Below are positions 34,679-42,309 of a DNA stretch of 64,000 nt, piece by piece. Under the pieces are notes generated by a model. That model was given only the letters and a program-made list of their open reading frames with translations, was not told where the DNA came from and did no database searches. Origin of the DNA: Marinimicrobium sp. C6131 (GTDB lineage Bacteria; Pseudomonadota; Gammaproteobacteria; Pseudomonadales; Cellvibrionaceae); assembly GCF_026153455.1 (NCBI RefSeq), contig NZ_CP110629.1, positions 2,604,001 through 2,668,000 on the forward strand, written 5' to 3'. Position numbers and translations under genes: made by a program. Each line of letters begins with the position of its first letter. Positions within the stretch are counted from its first letter, which is position 1.

Positions 34679-35526
34679 CGCGCGTTGAAACGCTCAATGG
34701 CATAACCGGAGGGCACGGACATCACCAGAGGCTTGAAGCCTCGGCTGACCGCCCGGCTTCCGGCGCGGCTGGCCACCCAGCCCCGAACTTCGACCGTCTG
34801 GCCGACCACCAGGGGCTGAATCCCGGACCGTACCGTTTCGGGTACCTTCAGGACGAGGGGCCCGTCCAGCTCCAGCCAGACCGAGCCACCGCCGTGGCTG
34901 ATATCCGTGATCGTGCCACGAATTCGCTGGAAACCGGTGTGCTTCAAGGTCAGATCGCCCGTCTTGAGGGCCGGCCACTGACCTTCCGCCCATAGCCCCC
35001 GGGATGCCTCCCGAGCACCCCGCTCGGCCTCAGACAGGCAGGGCGCCAGCGACATATTCGGAGGTATCGCGACATGAAAGCCCAACCCCCGATGCAACAG
35101 CTCGGCCTCCAGACTCACCCCCTCCTCCGTAAACAGGTGCCCCAGAGTACGGCCGTAGTGGTCTTTCCGCTCCTGGTCGTACGCCAGCAGCACCTCGCTC
35201 TGCGCCAACTGCTTCTTCAATTCGTCCCGCGCCACCTCTGCCAAAGGCTCCGCTGGTCGGCCATCCCGCGCCAGCTCCGGGGCGTTGATACCGATCAGGC
35301 GCACCCGTCGCCCATCCGCAAGGCGCACGCTGTCGCCGTCGTGCACGTGGACCACCTGCACAGCCTCTCTTTCCAGCCCTTTCGGTAACGGGCACGCGGC
35401 ACCGGACAAGGGCCCGAGCGCCAAGAGGGCCCCCAGAAAAGCGCCACAGGCTTTCCATAAAAAAACGCCGGGGGCTCTCGCCCCCGGCGTTTTTTTATCG
35501 CTCGTCAGCAACGGCCCAGAGGCCAT
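34675..35526 (-). CDS. Thermonuclease-like (SNase) protein; start uncertain
   Basis: An SNase-fold protein. The nuclease core is VQVVHVHDGDSVRLADG, then RRVRLIGINAPELA (catalytic-type Arg and Glu) and RKDHYGRTLGHL (second Arg). It is followed by a C-terminal OB-like domain (TGFQRIRGTITDISHGG). A good export signal is FLWKACGAFLGALLALGPLSG. The difficulty is the start: no ATG, GTG or TTG lies in frame between the signal and the rpmE terminator. The nearest ATG is 35526, giving 283 residues, so translation would pass through the terminator hairpin. AAGG lies about nine bases before that ATG. A non-standard start near 35455 is the alternative. It follows rpmE on the same strand. Confidence 0.7.
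   Translation of the reverse strand: MASGPLLTSDKKTPGARAPGVFLWKACGAFLGALLALGPLSGAACPLPKGLEREAVQVVHVHDGDSVRLADGRRVRLIGINAPELARDGRPAEPLAEVARDELKKQLAQSEVLLAYDQERKDHYGRTLGHLFTEEGVSLEAELLHRGLGFHVAIPPNMSLAPCLSEAERGAREASRGLWAEGQWPALKTGDLTLKHTGFQRIRGTITDISHGGGSVWLELDGPLVLKVPETVRSGIQPLVVGQTVEVRGWVASRAGSRAVSRGFKPLVMSVPSGYAIERFNAR
35459..35496. terminator. Bidirectional rho-independent terminator after rpmE
   Basis: An 11-bp stem (ACGCCGGGGGC / GCCCCCGGCGT) with a TCTC loop is flanked by seven A residues on one side and seven T residues on the other. It terminates rpmE on the minus strand. The same sequence lies inside the only open start region of the thermonuclease-like gene. Confidence 0.9.
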
Positions 35527-35536
35527 GCCAGGCGCC

Positions 35537-35752
35537 TTACTTGGCGGCGATGCGGCTGCCGAAGCGCTTCTTGAAGCGATCGATACGGCCGCCAGTGTCC
35601 ACCACTTTCTGCTTACCGGTATAGAAAGGGTGACATTCTGAACAAACGTCAACCAGAAAATCTTTACCCAGCGTAGAGCGGGTCTTGATGGTGTTGCCGC
35701 AGCTGCAGGTGGCAGTTACGTCTTCGTATTTGGGGTGCAAATCAGCTTTCAT
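35537..35752 (-). CDS. rpmE: 50S ribosomal protein L31
   Basis: A 71-residue ribosomal protein of the zinc-binding (C+) type, with CSCG at residues 16-19 and CSECH at 37-41. MKADLHPKYEDVTATC and KRFG near the end match the family. AAAGG lies about eight bases before ATG 35752. A strong terminator follows. It is divergent from priA, which is the E. coli arrangement. Confidence 0.97.
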   Translation of the reverse strand: MKADLHPKYEDVTATCSCGNTIKTRSTLGKDFLVDVCSECHPFYTGKQKVVDTGGRIDRFKKRFGSRIAAK

Positions 35753-35998
35753 GGTGAATGCCTTTCATCTTTGTGCCGCCACTCAGTCGACCTGGACCAG
35801 TCAAAAAGCACAGGATTTTGCCGAGCACCGCACAACGGTTAATGGATACGGCTGGTTTTGAGAGCTGGGCATACTACCAGAAACGCCCGGCAACGCAAGG
35901 ACTTTAGGGTATTTTTCATACAGCGACCAACGCTGCCAAAGCGGCCTCCAATCGGTTATTCTGGGCGCCTTTTGGATCCAACCACTCAACGGGAGTTC

Positions 35999-38206
35999 AT
36001 GGCCGCCCCCACTGTTCTGGAAATCGCCCTGCCGACCCCTCTGCGCCGCCGGTTTGACTACCTGCCGCCCGAAGGGGTGGGTGCCGCCCAACTGAGGCCC
36101 GGCCAGCGCGTCCGGGTGCCTTTCGGCAACCAACGCCTGATCGGGCTCATTCTTCGGGTTAAGAGTGAGTCTTCACTTCCGCTGCAGAACCTGCGCCCGG
36201 CCGAGGCCCTGCTCGACACCTCGCCGCTGCTACCGGACGACCTCTGGCGCCTGTGCCTCTGGGCGGCCGATTACTATCAACACCCCATTGGTGACGCACT
36301 GCACACGGCCCTACCGGTACTCCTGCGCCAGGGCGAGCCCGATCGGGAAAAAGGCGAGCCTTACTGGCAACTGACCACCGAAGGCAAAGGCCTGCCCGAG
36401 GGCGCCCTGAAGCGGGCTCCTCGCCAGGCGGAACTGCTCGCCGCGCTTCAGCAAAGAGGGGCGCTGAACCGGGCGGATCTGGCCGCCCTGGGTATCGCCC
36501 GCAGCCACGTCAAAACACTGGAGGCCAAAGGGTTGGTTTTCAGCCGTGAGCAAGTACTCACACCGCCCCCGGAACCCAACATTCTGAGGGATACCCCGCT
36601 TACGCTGAGCGATGAGCAGGCCGCCGCCCTGGCCCGGATTCCAGAGGACGGGTTTCACATCAGCCTGCTCGATGGCACCACCGGCAGCGGTAAAACGGAA
36701 ATCTACCTGCAGGCCATCGCCCGCACCCTGGCGCAGGGTCGGCAAGCGCTGGTGTTGGTGCCGGAGATCGGCCTGACACCCCAGACCCTGGCCCGCTTTC
36801 AGCGCCGCTTCGCCCAACCCGTGGTGGCCCTGCATTCGGGTATGAACGACCGGGAACGGCTCGATGCCTGGCTGCAGGCCCGGGACGGTCGAGCCCGGAT
36901 CGTGATTGGCACCCGATCGGCCATTTTTACTCCCATGGCCCAACTGGGCATATTGATCGTGGATGAAGAGCACGACAGCTCTTTCAAACAACAGGACGGC
37001 TTTCGCTACTCGGCCCGGGACCTGGCGGCCATGCGCGCGCACCGCCTGGGCATTCCGCTGGTTCTGGGCAGCGCCACCCCCTCGCTGGAAAGCCTGCACA
37101 ACGCGCGTACCGGCCGTTACCATTACCTGCGCCTGACCCACCGGGCGGGCAATGCCCAGGCACCGGAGCTGTTACCCCAGGATATCCGGCGCCAGCCCCT
37201 GGATGAGGGATTCAGTGCCGAAACGCTGGCGCAAATCCGGACCACACTGGAAGCGGGCAACCAGGTACTGGTGTTCCTCAACCGACGCGGCTACGCTCCG
37301 ACGGTGGAATGTCCGGACTGCGGGTGGTTGGCTGAATGCAACCACTGCGACACCCGTCTCACCCTGCACCAGACGCCGCGTCACCTGCACTGCCACCACT
37401 GCGATCATCAGCGCGCGGTTCCCCGGGCCTGCCCGGCCTGCAAAAGCACTCGCCTGCAACCTCTGGGACAGGGCACCGAGCGCAGCGAGGAAGCCCTGCA
37501 GCGCCATTTCCCGGACACACGGGTGCTGCGGGTCGACCGGGACTCCACCCGGCAGAAAAACGCCTTCCGGGACCTGGTGGACGAAGTCCACCGCGGTGAC
37601 CCCTGCATACTGGTCGGCACCCAGATGTTGGCCAAAGGCCATCACTTCGCCGACGTCACACTGGTGGTGATCCTCGATTCCGATGCGGGTCTGTTCAGCA
37701 CGGACTTCCGCGGCCCGGAGCGCATGGGACAACTGCTGCTGCAGGTCGCCGGGCGCGCCGGACGCGCCGACAAACCGGGCCAGGTGATCATTCAGACGCA
37801 CCACGCCGAGCACCCCCTCATTCGCACCCTGCTTGAACGGGGTTACCACGCCTTCGCTGAACTGATTCTGAGTGAACGTCGCCTGACCGGCCTGCCACCA
37901 TTCCGGCACATGGCGCTGATCCGCGCCGAATCCAAGCGACCGGAAAACGCCGTGGCCTTCCTCAAACAGGTACGCACCCTGGCCGAACAGCGCCATCCCC
38001 CGAATCATGAGCTGGGGTACCTCGGCCCCCTGCCGGCCATGCTGGAAAAACGGGGCGACCGCTTTCGGTACCAATTACAACTGAACGCCGCCAACCGCGG
38101 GGTACTTCAACAACTCCTCAGACAGTTGGCCCCCGATATGGAGCAACACGCCCTGGCCAAGCGAAACCGCTGGTCCATTGATGTGGACCCACAGGATATG
38201 AGTTGA
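35999..38206 (+). CDS. priA: Primosomal helicase
   Basis: A 735-residue superfamily 2 helicase that reloads the replisome at stalled forks. The N-terminal 3'-DNA-binding domain starts LEIALPTPLRRRFDYLPP. The helicase has Walker A TTGSGKTEIYLQ and Walker B VDEEHDSSFK. The zinc-binding insert has paired CxxC motifs (CPDC, CNHC, CHHC, CPAC). Motif VI reads QVAGRAGRADKPG. ATG 35999 with GGGAG just upstream gives normal length; the frame is open further upstream without family similarity. In Pseudomonas argS follows priA; here a SPOR protein gene follows directly. Confidence 0.96.
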   Translation: MAAPTVLEIALPTPLRRRFDYLPPEGVGAAQLRPGQRVRVPFGNQRLIGLILRVKSESSLPLQNLRPAEALLDTSPLLPDDLWRLCLWAADYYQHPIGDALHTALPVLLRQGEPDREKGEPYWQLTTEGKGLPEGALKRAPRQAELLAALQQRGALNRADLAALGIARSHVKTLEAKGLVFSREQVLTPPPEPNILRDTPLTLSDEQAAALARIPEDGFHISLLDGTTGSGKTEIYLQAIARTLAQGRQALVLVPEIGLTPQTLARFQRRFAQPVVALHSGMNDRERLDAWLQARDGRARIVIGTRSAIFTPMAQLGILIVDEEHDSSFKQQDGFRYSARDLAAMRAHRLGIPLVLGSATPSLESLHNARTGRYHYLRLTHRAGNAQAPELLPQDIRRQPLDEGFSAETLAQIRTTLEAGNQVLVFLNRRGYAPTVECPDCGWLAECNHCDTRLTLHQTPRHLHCHHCDHQRAVPRACPACKSTRLQPLGQGTERSEEALQRHFPDTRVLRVDRDSTRQKNAFRDLVDEVHRGDPCILVGTQMLAKGHHFADVTLVVILDSDAGLFSTDFRGPERMGQLLLQVAGRAGRADKPGQVIIQTHHAEHPLIRTLLERGYHAFAELILSERRLTGLPPFRHMALIRAESKRPENAVAFLKQVRTLAEQRHPPNHELGYLGPLPAMLEKRGDRFRYQLQLNAANRGVLQQLLRQLAPDMEQHALAKRNRWSIDVDPQDMS

Positions 38207-38357
38207 ACTCACAGGGCCCCATCGGGTGCCGATTTGAGGACACATTCAACCCCGGCAGTATTTCCAGTGCGACATACGCGTCCTACGCACTACTGGTCGT
38301 GCGGGGCGGCGATGGGTACAATTGCCGGCGCTGTACCACCTGGAAACGATCGCAACC

Positions 38358-38939
38358 ATGACCCGAGACTACGCCAAGAAAAATCGCCCCGCCCCCCGCC
38401 GCAACCGGCCCAAAAGCCAGGTGCCCGGCTGGGTGTGGCTGTTTACCGGCGCTGTACTCGGGGGCTTTATCGTGTTCCTGATGCGCTTGACCGATGTCGA
38501 GGTCCCGGAAACCGGCCCCGCGGAAACCGCAACCAAAGAAACCCGGACCTCCCAGCCGGTGGAGCCCCAGGCCGAACCCAGCAATCCCAAACCGCGCTTC
38601 GATTTCTACAAGTTGCTGCGCGAGAGCGAAGTCATCGTGCCGGCCACCGAGCCCAACGAAAGCCAGGCCAATACCGAGCAAGGCGACAGCGCCGATAAAG
38701 ATGAATTTATCCTTCAGGTCGGTTCCTTCCGCAAGGCCACCGAAGCGGACAGCCTGCGGGCCCAGCTACTGTTGTTGAATCTGGACGCCTACACAGAGCA
38801 GGTCACCCTGAACAACAACGAGACCTGGCACCGGGTTCTTGTGGGGCCGTTCAGCAACCAGTCGCGTCTGGCCAGCGCCCGCTCCACCCTGGTATCCAAT
38901 GACTACCACGCGCTGGTGCTCAAACGAAAGAAACAATAA
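38358..38939 (+). CDS. SPOR domain protein, FtsN-like
   Basis: A 193-residue bitopic protein: basic cytosolic N-terminus (YAKKNRPAPRRNRPK), one membrane helix (about 26-44), an acidic/proline-rich linker, and a C-terminal SPOR domain (FILQVGSFRKATEADSLRAQL, then WHRVLVGPFSNQSRL). Organisation matches FtsN-type septal proteins, and the place just before hslVU matches E. coli ftsN-hslVU and Pseudomonas PA5052. ATG 38358 (MTRDYAKK) is chosen to match FtsN-like N-termini. Confidence 0.85.
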   Translation: MTRDYAKKNRPAPRRNRPKSQVPGWVWLFTGAVLGGFIVFLMRLTDVEVPETGPAETATKETRTSQPVEPQAEPSNPKPRFDFYKLLRESEVIVPATEPNESQANTEQGDSADKDEFILQVGSFRKATEADSLRAQLLLLNLDAYTEQVTLNNNETWHRVLVGPFSNQSRLASARSTLVSNDYHALVLKRKKQ

Positions 38940-38960
38940 TCACTCTGCCCTGGCCGGTTG

Positions 38961-38989
38961 CTTGAAATCCCCGCACGCAGCCCCCACTT
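38961..38989 (+). promoter_or_regulatory. Sigma-32 (heat-shock) promoter for hslVU
   Basis: CTTGAAA (38961-38967) is a perfect sigma-32 -35 element. After 14 bases, CCCCACTT (38982-38989) matches the CCCCATTT -10 element at 7 of 8 positions. It lies 46 bases before hslV, a known heat-shock operon in E. coli. Confidence 0.8.
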
Positions 38990-39034
38990 CTGCCATTCAG
39001 ACTTCATACTTATTGCTTTGATAAAGGATGGCTT

Positions 39035-39574
39035 GTGGAACAATACCGAGGAACCACGATTCTCTCTGTGCGCCGCAACGGCCAGGTCGCCATTGGTGGT
39101 GACGGGCAGGTGTCGCTGGGCAACACCATCATGAAAGGCAACGCCCGCAAGGTTCGCCGCCTGTACAAGGACCAGGTGATCGCGGGTTTCGCCGGCGGCA
39201 CCGCCGACGCCTTCACACTGTTCGAGCGCTTTGAAGCCAAGCTCGAAGCCCATAATGGCCAACTGACCCGCGCCGCGGTGGAACTGGCCAAAGACTGGCG
39301 CACCGACCGGGCCCTGCGTCGTCTGGAGGCCCTGCTGGCAGTGGCCAATGCCGAGGCGTCCCTGATCATTACCGGTAATGGCGATGTGATCCAGCCGGAA
39401 GATGATCTGATTGCCATTGGTTCCGGAGGTGCGTTCGCCCAATCGGCCGCCCGCGCCCTGCTCGACAACACTGAACTGGATGCCCAAAGTATCGTCGAAA
39501 AAGGACTGACCATCGCCGGCGACATCTGCATCTACACCAATCACAACCAGACCATCGAGACCCTCGACTACTGA
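39035..39574 (+). CDS. hslV: ATP-dependent protease peptidase subunit HslV
   Basis: A 179-residue proteasome-like Ntn threonine protease that works with HslU. The mature N-terminus should be TTILSVRRNG, after removal of a six-residue leader (MEQYRG). GNTIMKGNARKVRRL and AGFAGGTADAFTLFE are diagnostic. The start codon is GTG 39035 with AAAGGATG about five bases upstream. E. coli HslV has only Met before the Thr, so the leader is a difference. A sigma-32 promoter precedes the gene. Confidence 0.96.
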   Translation: MEQYRGTTILSVRRNGQVAIGGDGQVSLGNTIMKGNARKVRRLYKDQVIAGFAGGTADAFTLFERFEAKLEAHNGQLTRAAVELAKDWRTDRALRRLEALLAVANAEASLIITGNGDVIQPEDDLIAIGSGGAFAQSAARALLDNTELDAQSIVEKGLTIAGDICIYTNHNQTIETLDY

Positions 39575-39607
39575 GCCTCGCTGGCCTGACGAACTGACGA
39601 GTCCGTT

Positions 39608-40927
39608 ATGTCCAACATGACCCCCCGGGAAATTGTCCACGAGCTGGACAAGCACATCATCGGCCAGAACGAGGCCAAGCGCGCCGTGGCCATCGCCCTG
39701 CGTAATCGCTGGCGCCGGATGCAGGTGGATGAAAACCTGCGCGCCGAAATCACCCCCAAAAACATCCTGATGATCGGCCCCACCGGGGTCGGTAAAACCG
39801 AAATTGCACGCCGGCTGGCCAAGCTGGCCCACGCGCCTTTCATCAAAGTCGAAGCCACCAAATTCACCGAAGTCGGCTACGTCGGCCGCGACGTGGAATC
39901 CATCATCCGAGACCTGGTGGACATTTCCATCAAGATGCATCGTGAACAGGCCATGAAAACCGTCCAGCACCGCGCCGCCGAAGCGGCCGAAGAGCGCATC
40001 CTGGACGTGCTGCTGCCCCCGGCACGCGGCGGCGACACCGAAAACACCGGCGAATCCGGTACCCGCCAGATCTTCCGCAAAAAGCTGCGCGAAGGCGAGC
40101 TGGACGAGAAAGAAATCGAAATCGATGTCGCCAGCACACCCATGGGTGTGGAGATCATGGCCCCTCCCGGCATGGAGGACATGACCAGCCAGTTGCAGAA
40201 CATGTTTTCTTCCCTGTCCAAGGACAAGAAGAAAACCACCAAAATGACCGTCAAACAGGCCTTCAAACAGCTTCAGGAAGAAGAAGCCGCCCGCCTGATC
40301 AACGACGAAGAAGTCAAAGCCGACGCCATCAAGGCTGCCGAACAGAACGGCATCGTGTTTATCGATGAGATCGACAAAGTCGCCAAAAAAGGCGAAACCA
40401 GCGGCGCCGACGTCTCCCGCGAAGGCGTCCAGCGCGACCTGCTGCCGCTGATCGAAGGCTGTACCGTGAGCACCAAGCACGGGATGATCAAAACCGACCA
40501 CATCCTGTTCATCTCCTCCGGCGCCTTCCACCTGAGCAAGCCGTCCGACCTGATTCCCGAACTCCAGGGCCGACTCCCCATCCGCGTCGAACTCAACGCC
40601 CTGACCCCGGATGACTTCGAACGCATCCTCACCGAACCCAGCGCCTCCCTGACCGAACAACACCAAGCGCTGCTGAAAACCGAAGGCGTCGACGTGATCT
40701 TCAAACCCGACGGCATCCGCCGCATCGCCGAGACCGCCTTCGAAGTCAACGAAAGCACCGAAAACATCGGCGCCCGCCGCCTCCACACCCTGCTCGAACG
40801 CCTCCTCGAAGACGTCTCCTTCGACTCCGGCAGCCAGCAGACCAGCGTGGAAATCGACGCCGATTACGTGCAGAAGCAGTTGGGTGAACTGGCGAAGGAT
40901 GAGGATTTGAGTCGGTATATCCTCTAA
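39608..40927 (+). CDS. hslU: ATP-dependent protease ATPase subunit HslU
   Basis: A 439-residue AAA+ unfoldase (ClpY) that feeds HslV. Walker A GPTGVGKTEIARR is near residue 57, the pore loop is GYVGRDVES, Walker B is IVFIDEIDKVA near residue 255, and the C-terminal tail DLSRYIL inserts into HslV. The I domain lies between about 110 and 240. It is 33 bases after hslV in the same operon. Confidence 0.97.
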   Translation: MSNMTPREIVHELDKHIIGQNEAKRAVAIALRNRWRRMQVDENLRAEITPKNILMIGPTGVGKTEIARRLAKLAHAPFIKVEATKFTEVGYVGRDVESIIRDLVDISIKMHREQAMKTVQHRAAEAAEERILDVLLPPARGGDTENTGESGTRQIFRKKLREGELDEKEIEIDVASTPMGVEIMAPPGMEDMTSQLQNMFSSLSKDKKKTTKMTVKQAFKQLQEEEAARLINDEEVKADAIKAAEQNGIVFIDEIDKVAKKGETSGADVSREGVQRDLLPLIEGCTVSTKHGMIKTDHILFISSGAFHLSKPSDLIPELQGRLPIRVELNALTPDDFERILTEPSASLTEQHQALLKTEGVDVIFKPDGIRRIAETAFEVNESTENIGARRLHTLLERLLEDVSFDSGSQQTSVEIDADYVQKQLGELAKDEDLSRYIL

Positions 40928-40967
40928 AGTGGAAGTTTGAACCCCGCTCGTGCCAAGGGACGATTTG

Positions 40968-41056
40968 CGGGTCACTGTTCCGGGACCGTGGAGCGGGGGA
41001 CCCGCGATGCGAGCCCCCAGGGATGGGTTCACGGCGTGTCCCGGAACAGTGACCCG
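40968..41056 (+). repeat. Covarying-arm palindromic element, copy C (short form)
   Basis: Perfect 18-base arms (40968-40985 and 41039-41056; inner part TTCCGGGA / TCCCGGAA). The core has CCGTG pairing with CACGG, hairpin GCGGG-GGA-CCCGC (40993-41005) and hairpin CCC-AGGGAT-GGG (41016-41027). It lies between hslU and the DUF971 gene. Confidence 0.85.
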
Positions 41057-41102
41057 TGAAGCGGCCCGACGCTAGAGGCACCCAAATCTGGAGCCCACCG
41101 AA

Positions 41103-41474
41103 ATGACGCCCGACAAAATCCTGCTCCACAAAAAATCCCGCCAGTTGGAACTCACCTACGGCGACCAAAACTACCGCCTGGACGCCGAATACCTGCGCGT
41201 TCACTCCCCCAGCGCCGAAGTGCGCGGCCATCACGGTCAGGGCGGGCAACTCCCGTTCGGCAAAAAACAGGTCGCCATTACCCACATCGAAGCGGCCGGT
41301 AACTACGCCCTGCACATCGTTTTCGACGACGGCCACGATTCCGGCATCTACACTTGGGATTATCTGCACGATTTGTGTGTCAATAAAGAAACCCATTGGC
41401 AGAAATACCTGGACGATTTACACCAACAGGGTAAATCCCGGGATCCCGACACACAGATCGTTCGACTTATGTGA
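41103..41474 (+). CDS. DUF971 (GBBH-like N-terminal domain) protein
   Basis: A 123-residue small protein of the DUF971 family, related to the N-terminal domain of gamma-butyrobetaine hydroxylase. Diagnostic parts are LRVHSPSAEVRGH and HIVFDDGHDSGIYTWDYLHDL. The fold can bind zinc in the hydroxylase; the function of the stand-alone bacterial form is unknown, though it is often found near hslVU (PA5055 in Pseudomonas) or Fe-S genes. The repeat element copy C separates it from hslU. Confidence 0.88.
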   Translation: MTPDKILLHKKSRQLELTYGDQNYRLDAEYLRVHSPSAEVRGHHGQGGQLPFGKKQVAITHIEAAGNYALHIVFDDGHDSGIYTWDYLHDLCVNKETHWQKYLDDLHQQGKSRDPDTQIVRLM

Positions 41475-41536
41475 AGACAGGAGCAAACTTATAGCCCGGT
41501 GTCTCCATAAGCACTCAGTCAGCACAGGACCCAACC

Positions 41537-42073
41537 ATGACTCGCTTGACGAAACTACCTTTCATACTTTTCATCCTAGCGGCCATCACCGCCTGCGCCG
41601 GTCCCAAGGTCTCACAGGACTACAACGAAGACACCGAATTTGATCCCGGCTGGGGCCGCTATGAATGGCGCGGTGGAACGTCGCAGATCGACGGTGTGCC
41701 GCACAGCCGGTTGCAACGCATCACCGAGCAGGCGATGGTGCAACGCGGCTACCGGCTTGATCCCGACAACCCCCAGTTTTATGTCAGCGTCAGCGGCACC
41801 ACGCGGGCCGCGATTGGTGGCGGCAAGTCGGTGGGGATCTCTATCGGACTGCCCGTGGGTAATCGAGGCAGTATCGGGCTTGGGGGCAGCAAGAGTCTGG
41901 AGGACCGCAAGCAGGAGGGGGTGATTATCGTGGATATCACGAACGCCGAGAGCAATGAGTTGGTGTGGCGGGGCAGTGCCGAAGGTATCCCGTTGCGGGA
42001 TTTTGATTTGTCGCGAGAACCACAGTTACGCAACGTCATTGATCGGTTGTTGGCGCAGTTTCCACCGGAATAA
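41537..42073 (+). CDS. DUF4136 family lipoprotein
   Basis: A 178-residue lipoprotein with a signal peptide and lipobox ITAC (Cys about 20). The mature part has the DUF4136 pattern: VSQDYNEDTEFDPGWGRYEW, then ITEQAMVQRGYRL, a Gly-rich beta region, and a C-terminal NVIDRLLAQFPP, which is the family end. Function is unknown; it probably sits in the outer membrane. AGGA precedes the ATG. It converges with msbA across repeat copy D. Confidence 0.85.
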   Translation: MTRLTKLPFILFILAAITACAGPKVSQDYNEDTEFDPGWGRYEWRGGTSQIDGVPHSRLQRITEQAMVQRGYRLDPDNPQFYVSVSGTTRAAIGGGKSVGISIGLPVGNRGSIGLGGSKSLEDRKQEGVIIVDITNAESNELVWRGSAEGIPLRDFDLSREPQLRNVIDRLLAQFPPE

Positions 42074-42134
42074 TGTCAGGCATCTATGCGGCGCGATTTC
42101 AGTGATGCATCACGTCCGGGCCGGGGAGGGGAAG

Positions 42135-42261
42135 CCCTTTCAAGACACGCCGTAAACCCATGATGTGCATGGATGCACGAATGCCGCGATGGCATGGATG
42201 CCATAGAGCGGCCCCTGGGGGCTCGACGCGCGGAGTCCCTCCGCTTACGGTCTTGAAAGGG
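42135..42261 (-). repeat. Covarying-arm palindromic element, copy D (long form)
   Basis: Arms CCCTTTCAAGA / TCTTGAAAGGG (42135-42145 and 42251-42261) pair over 11 bases; beyond that the right arm has diverged. The core is in minus orientation and, like copy A, holds the extra module with GTGCATGGATGCAC and GGCATGGATGCC hairpins. The core hairpin is GCGGAG-TCC-CTCCGC as in copy B. It fills the convergent DUF4136-msbA gap. Confidence 0.8.
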
Positions 42262-42309
42262 GTTACCCAGGCGGAGCATTCCAATACGAAGCACAAAACC
42301 GATAGCGAA

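Noticed and set aside
35030..35458. 142-codon frame beginning with the ATG directly after the rpmE terminator
   Set aside because: It is out of frame with the SNase motifs and gives an Arg/Gly-rich sequence without a fold; the nuclease frame is the coding one.
38903..41032. 709-codon open frame on the minus strand
   Set aside because: It runs antisense to hslV and hslU and through repeat copy C; the Gly/Phe/Asp-rich translation is the usual mirror of a GC-rich gene.
41537..41640. Alternative small frames around the DUF4136 lipoprotein start
   Set aside because: They lack a lipobox and overlap the clear lipoprotein frame.
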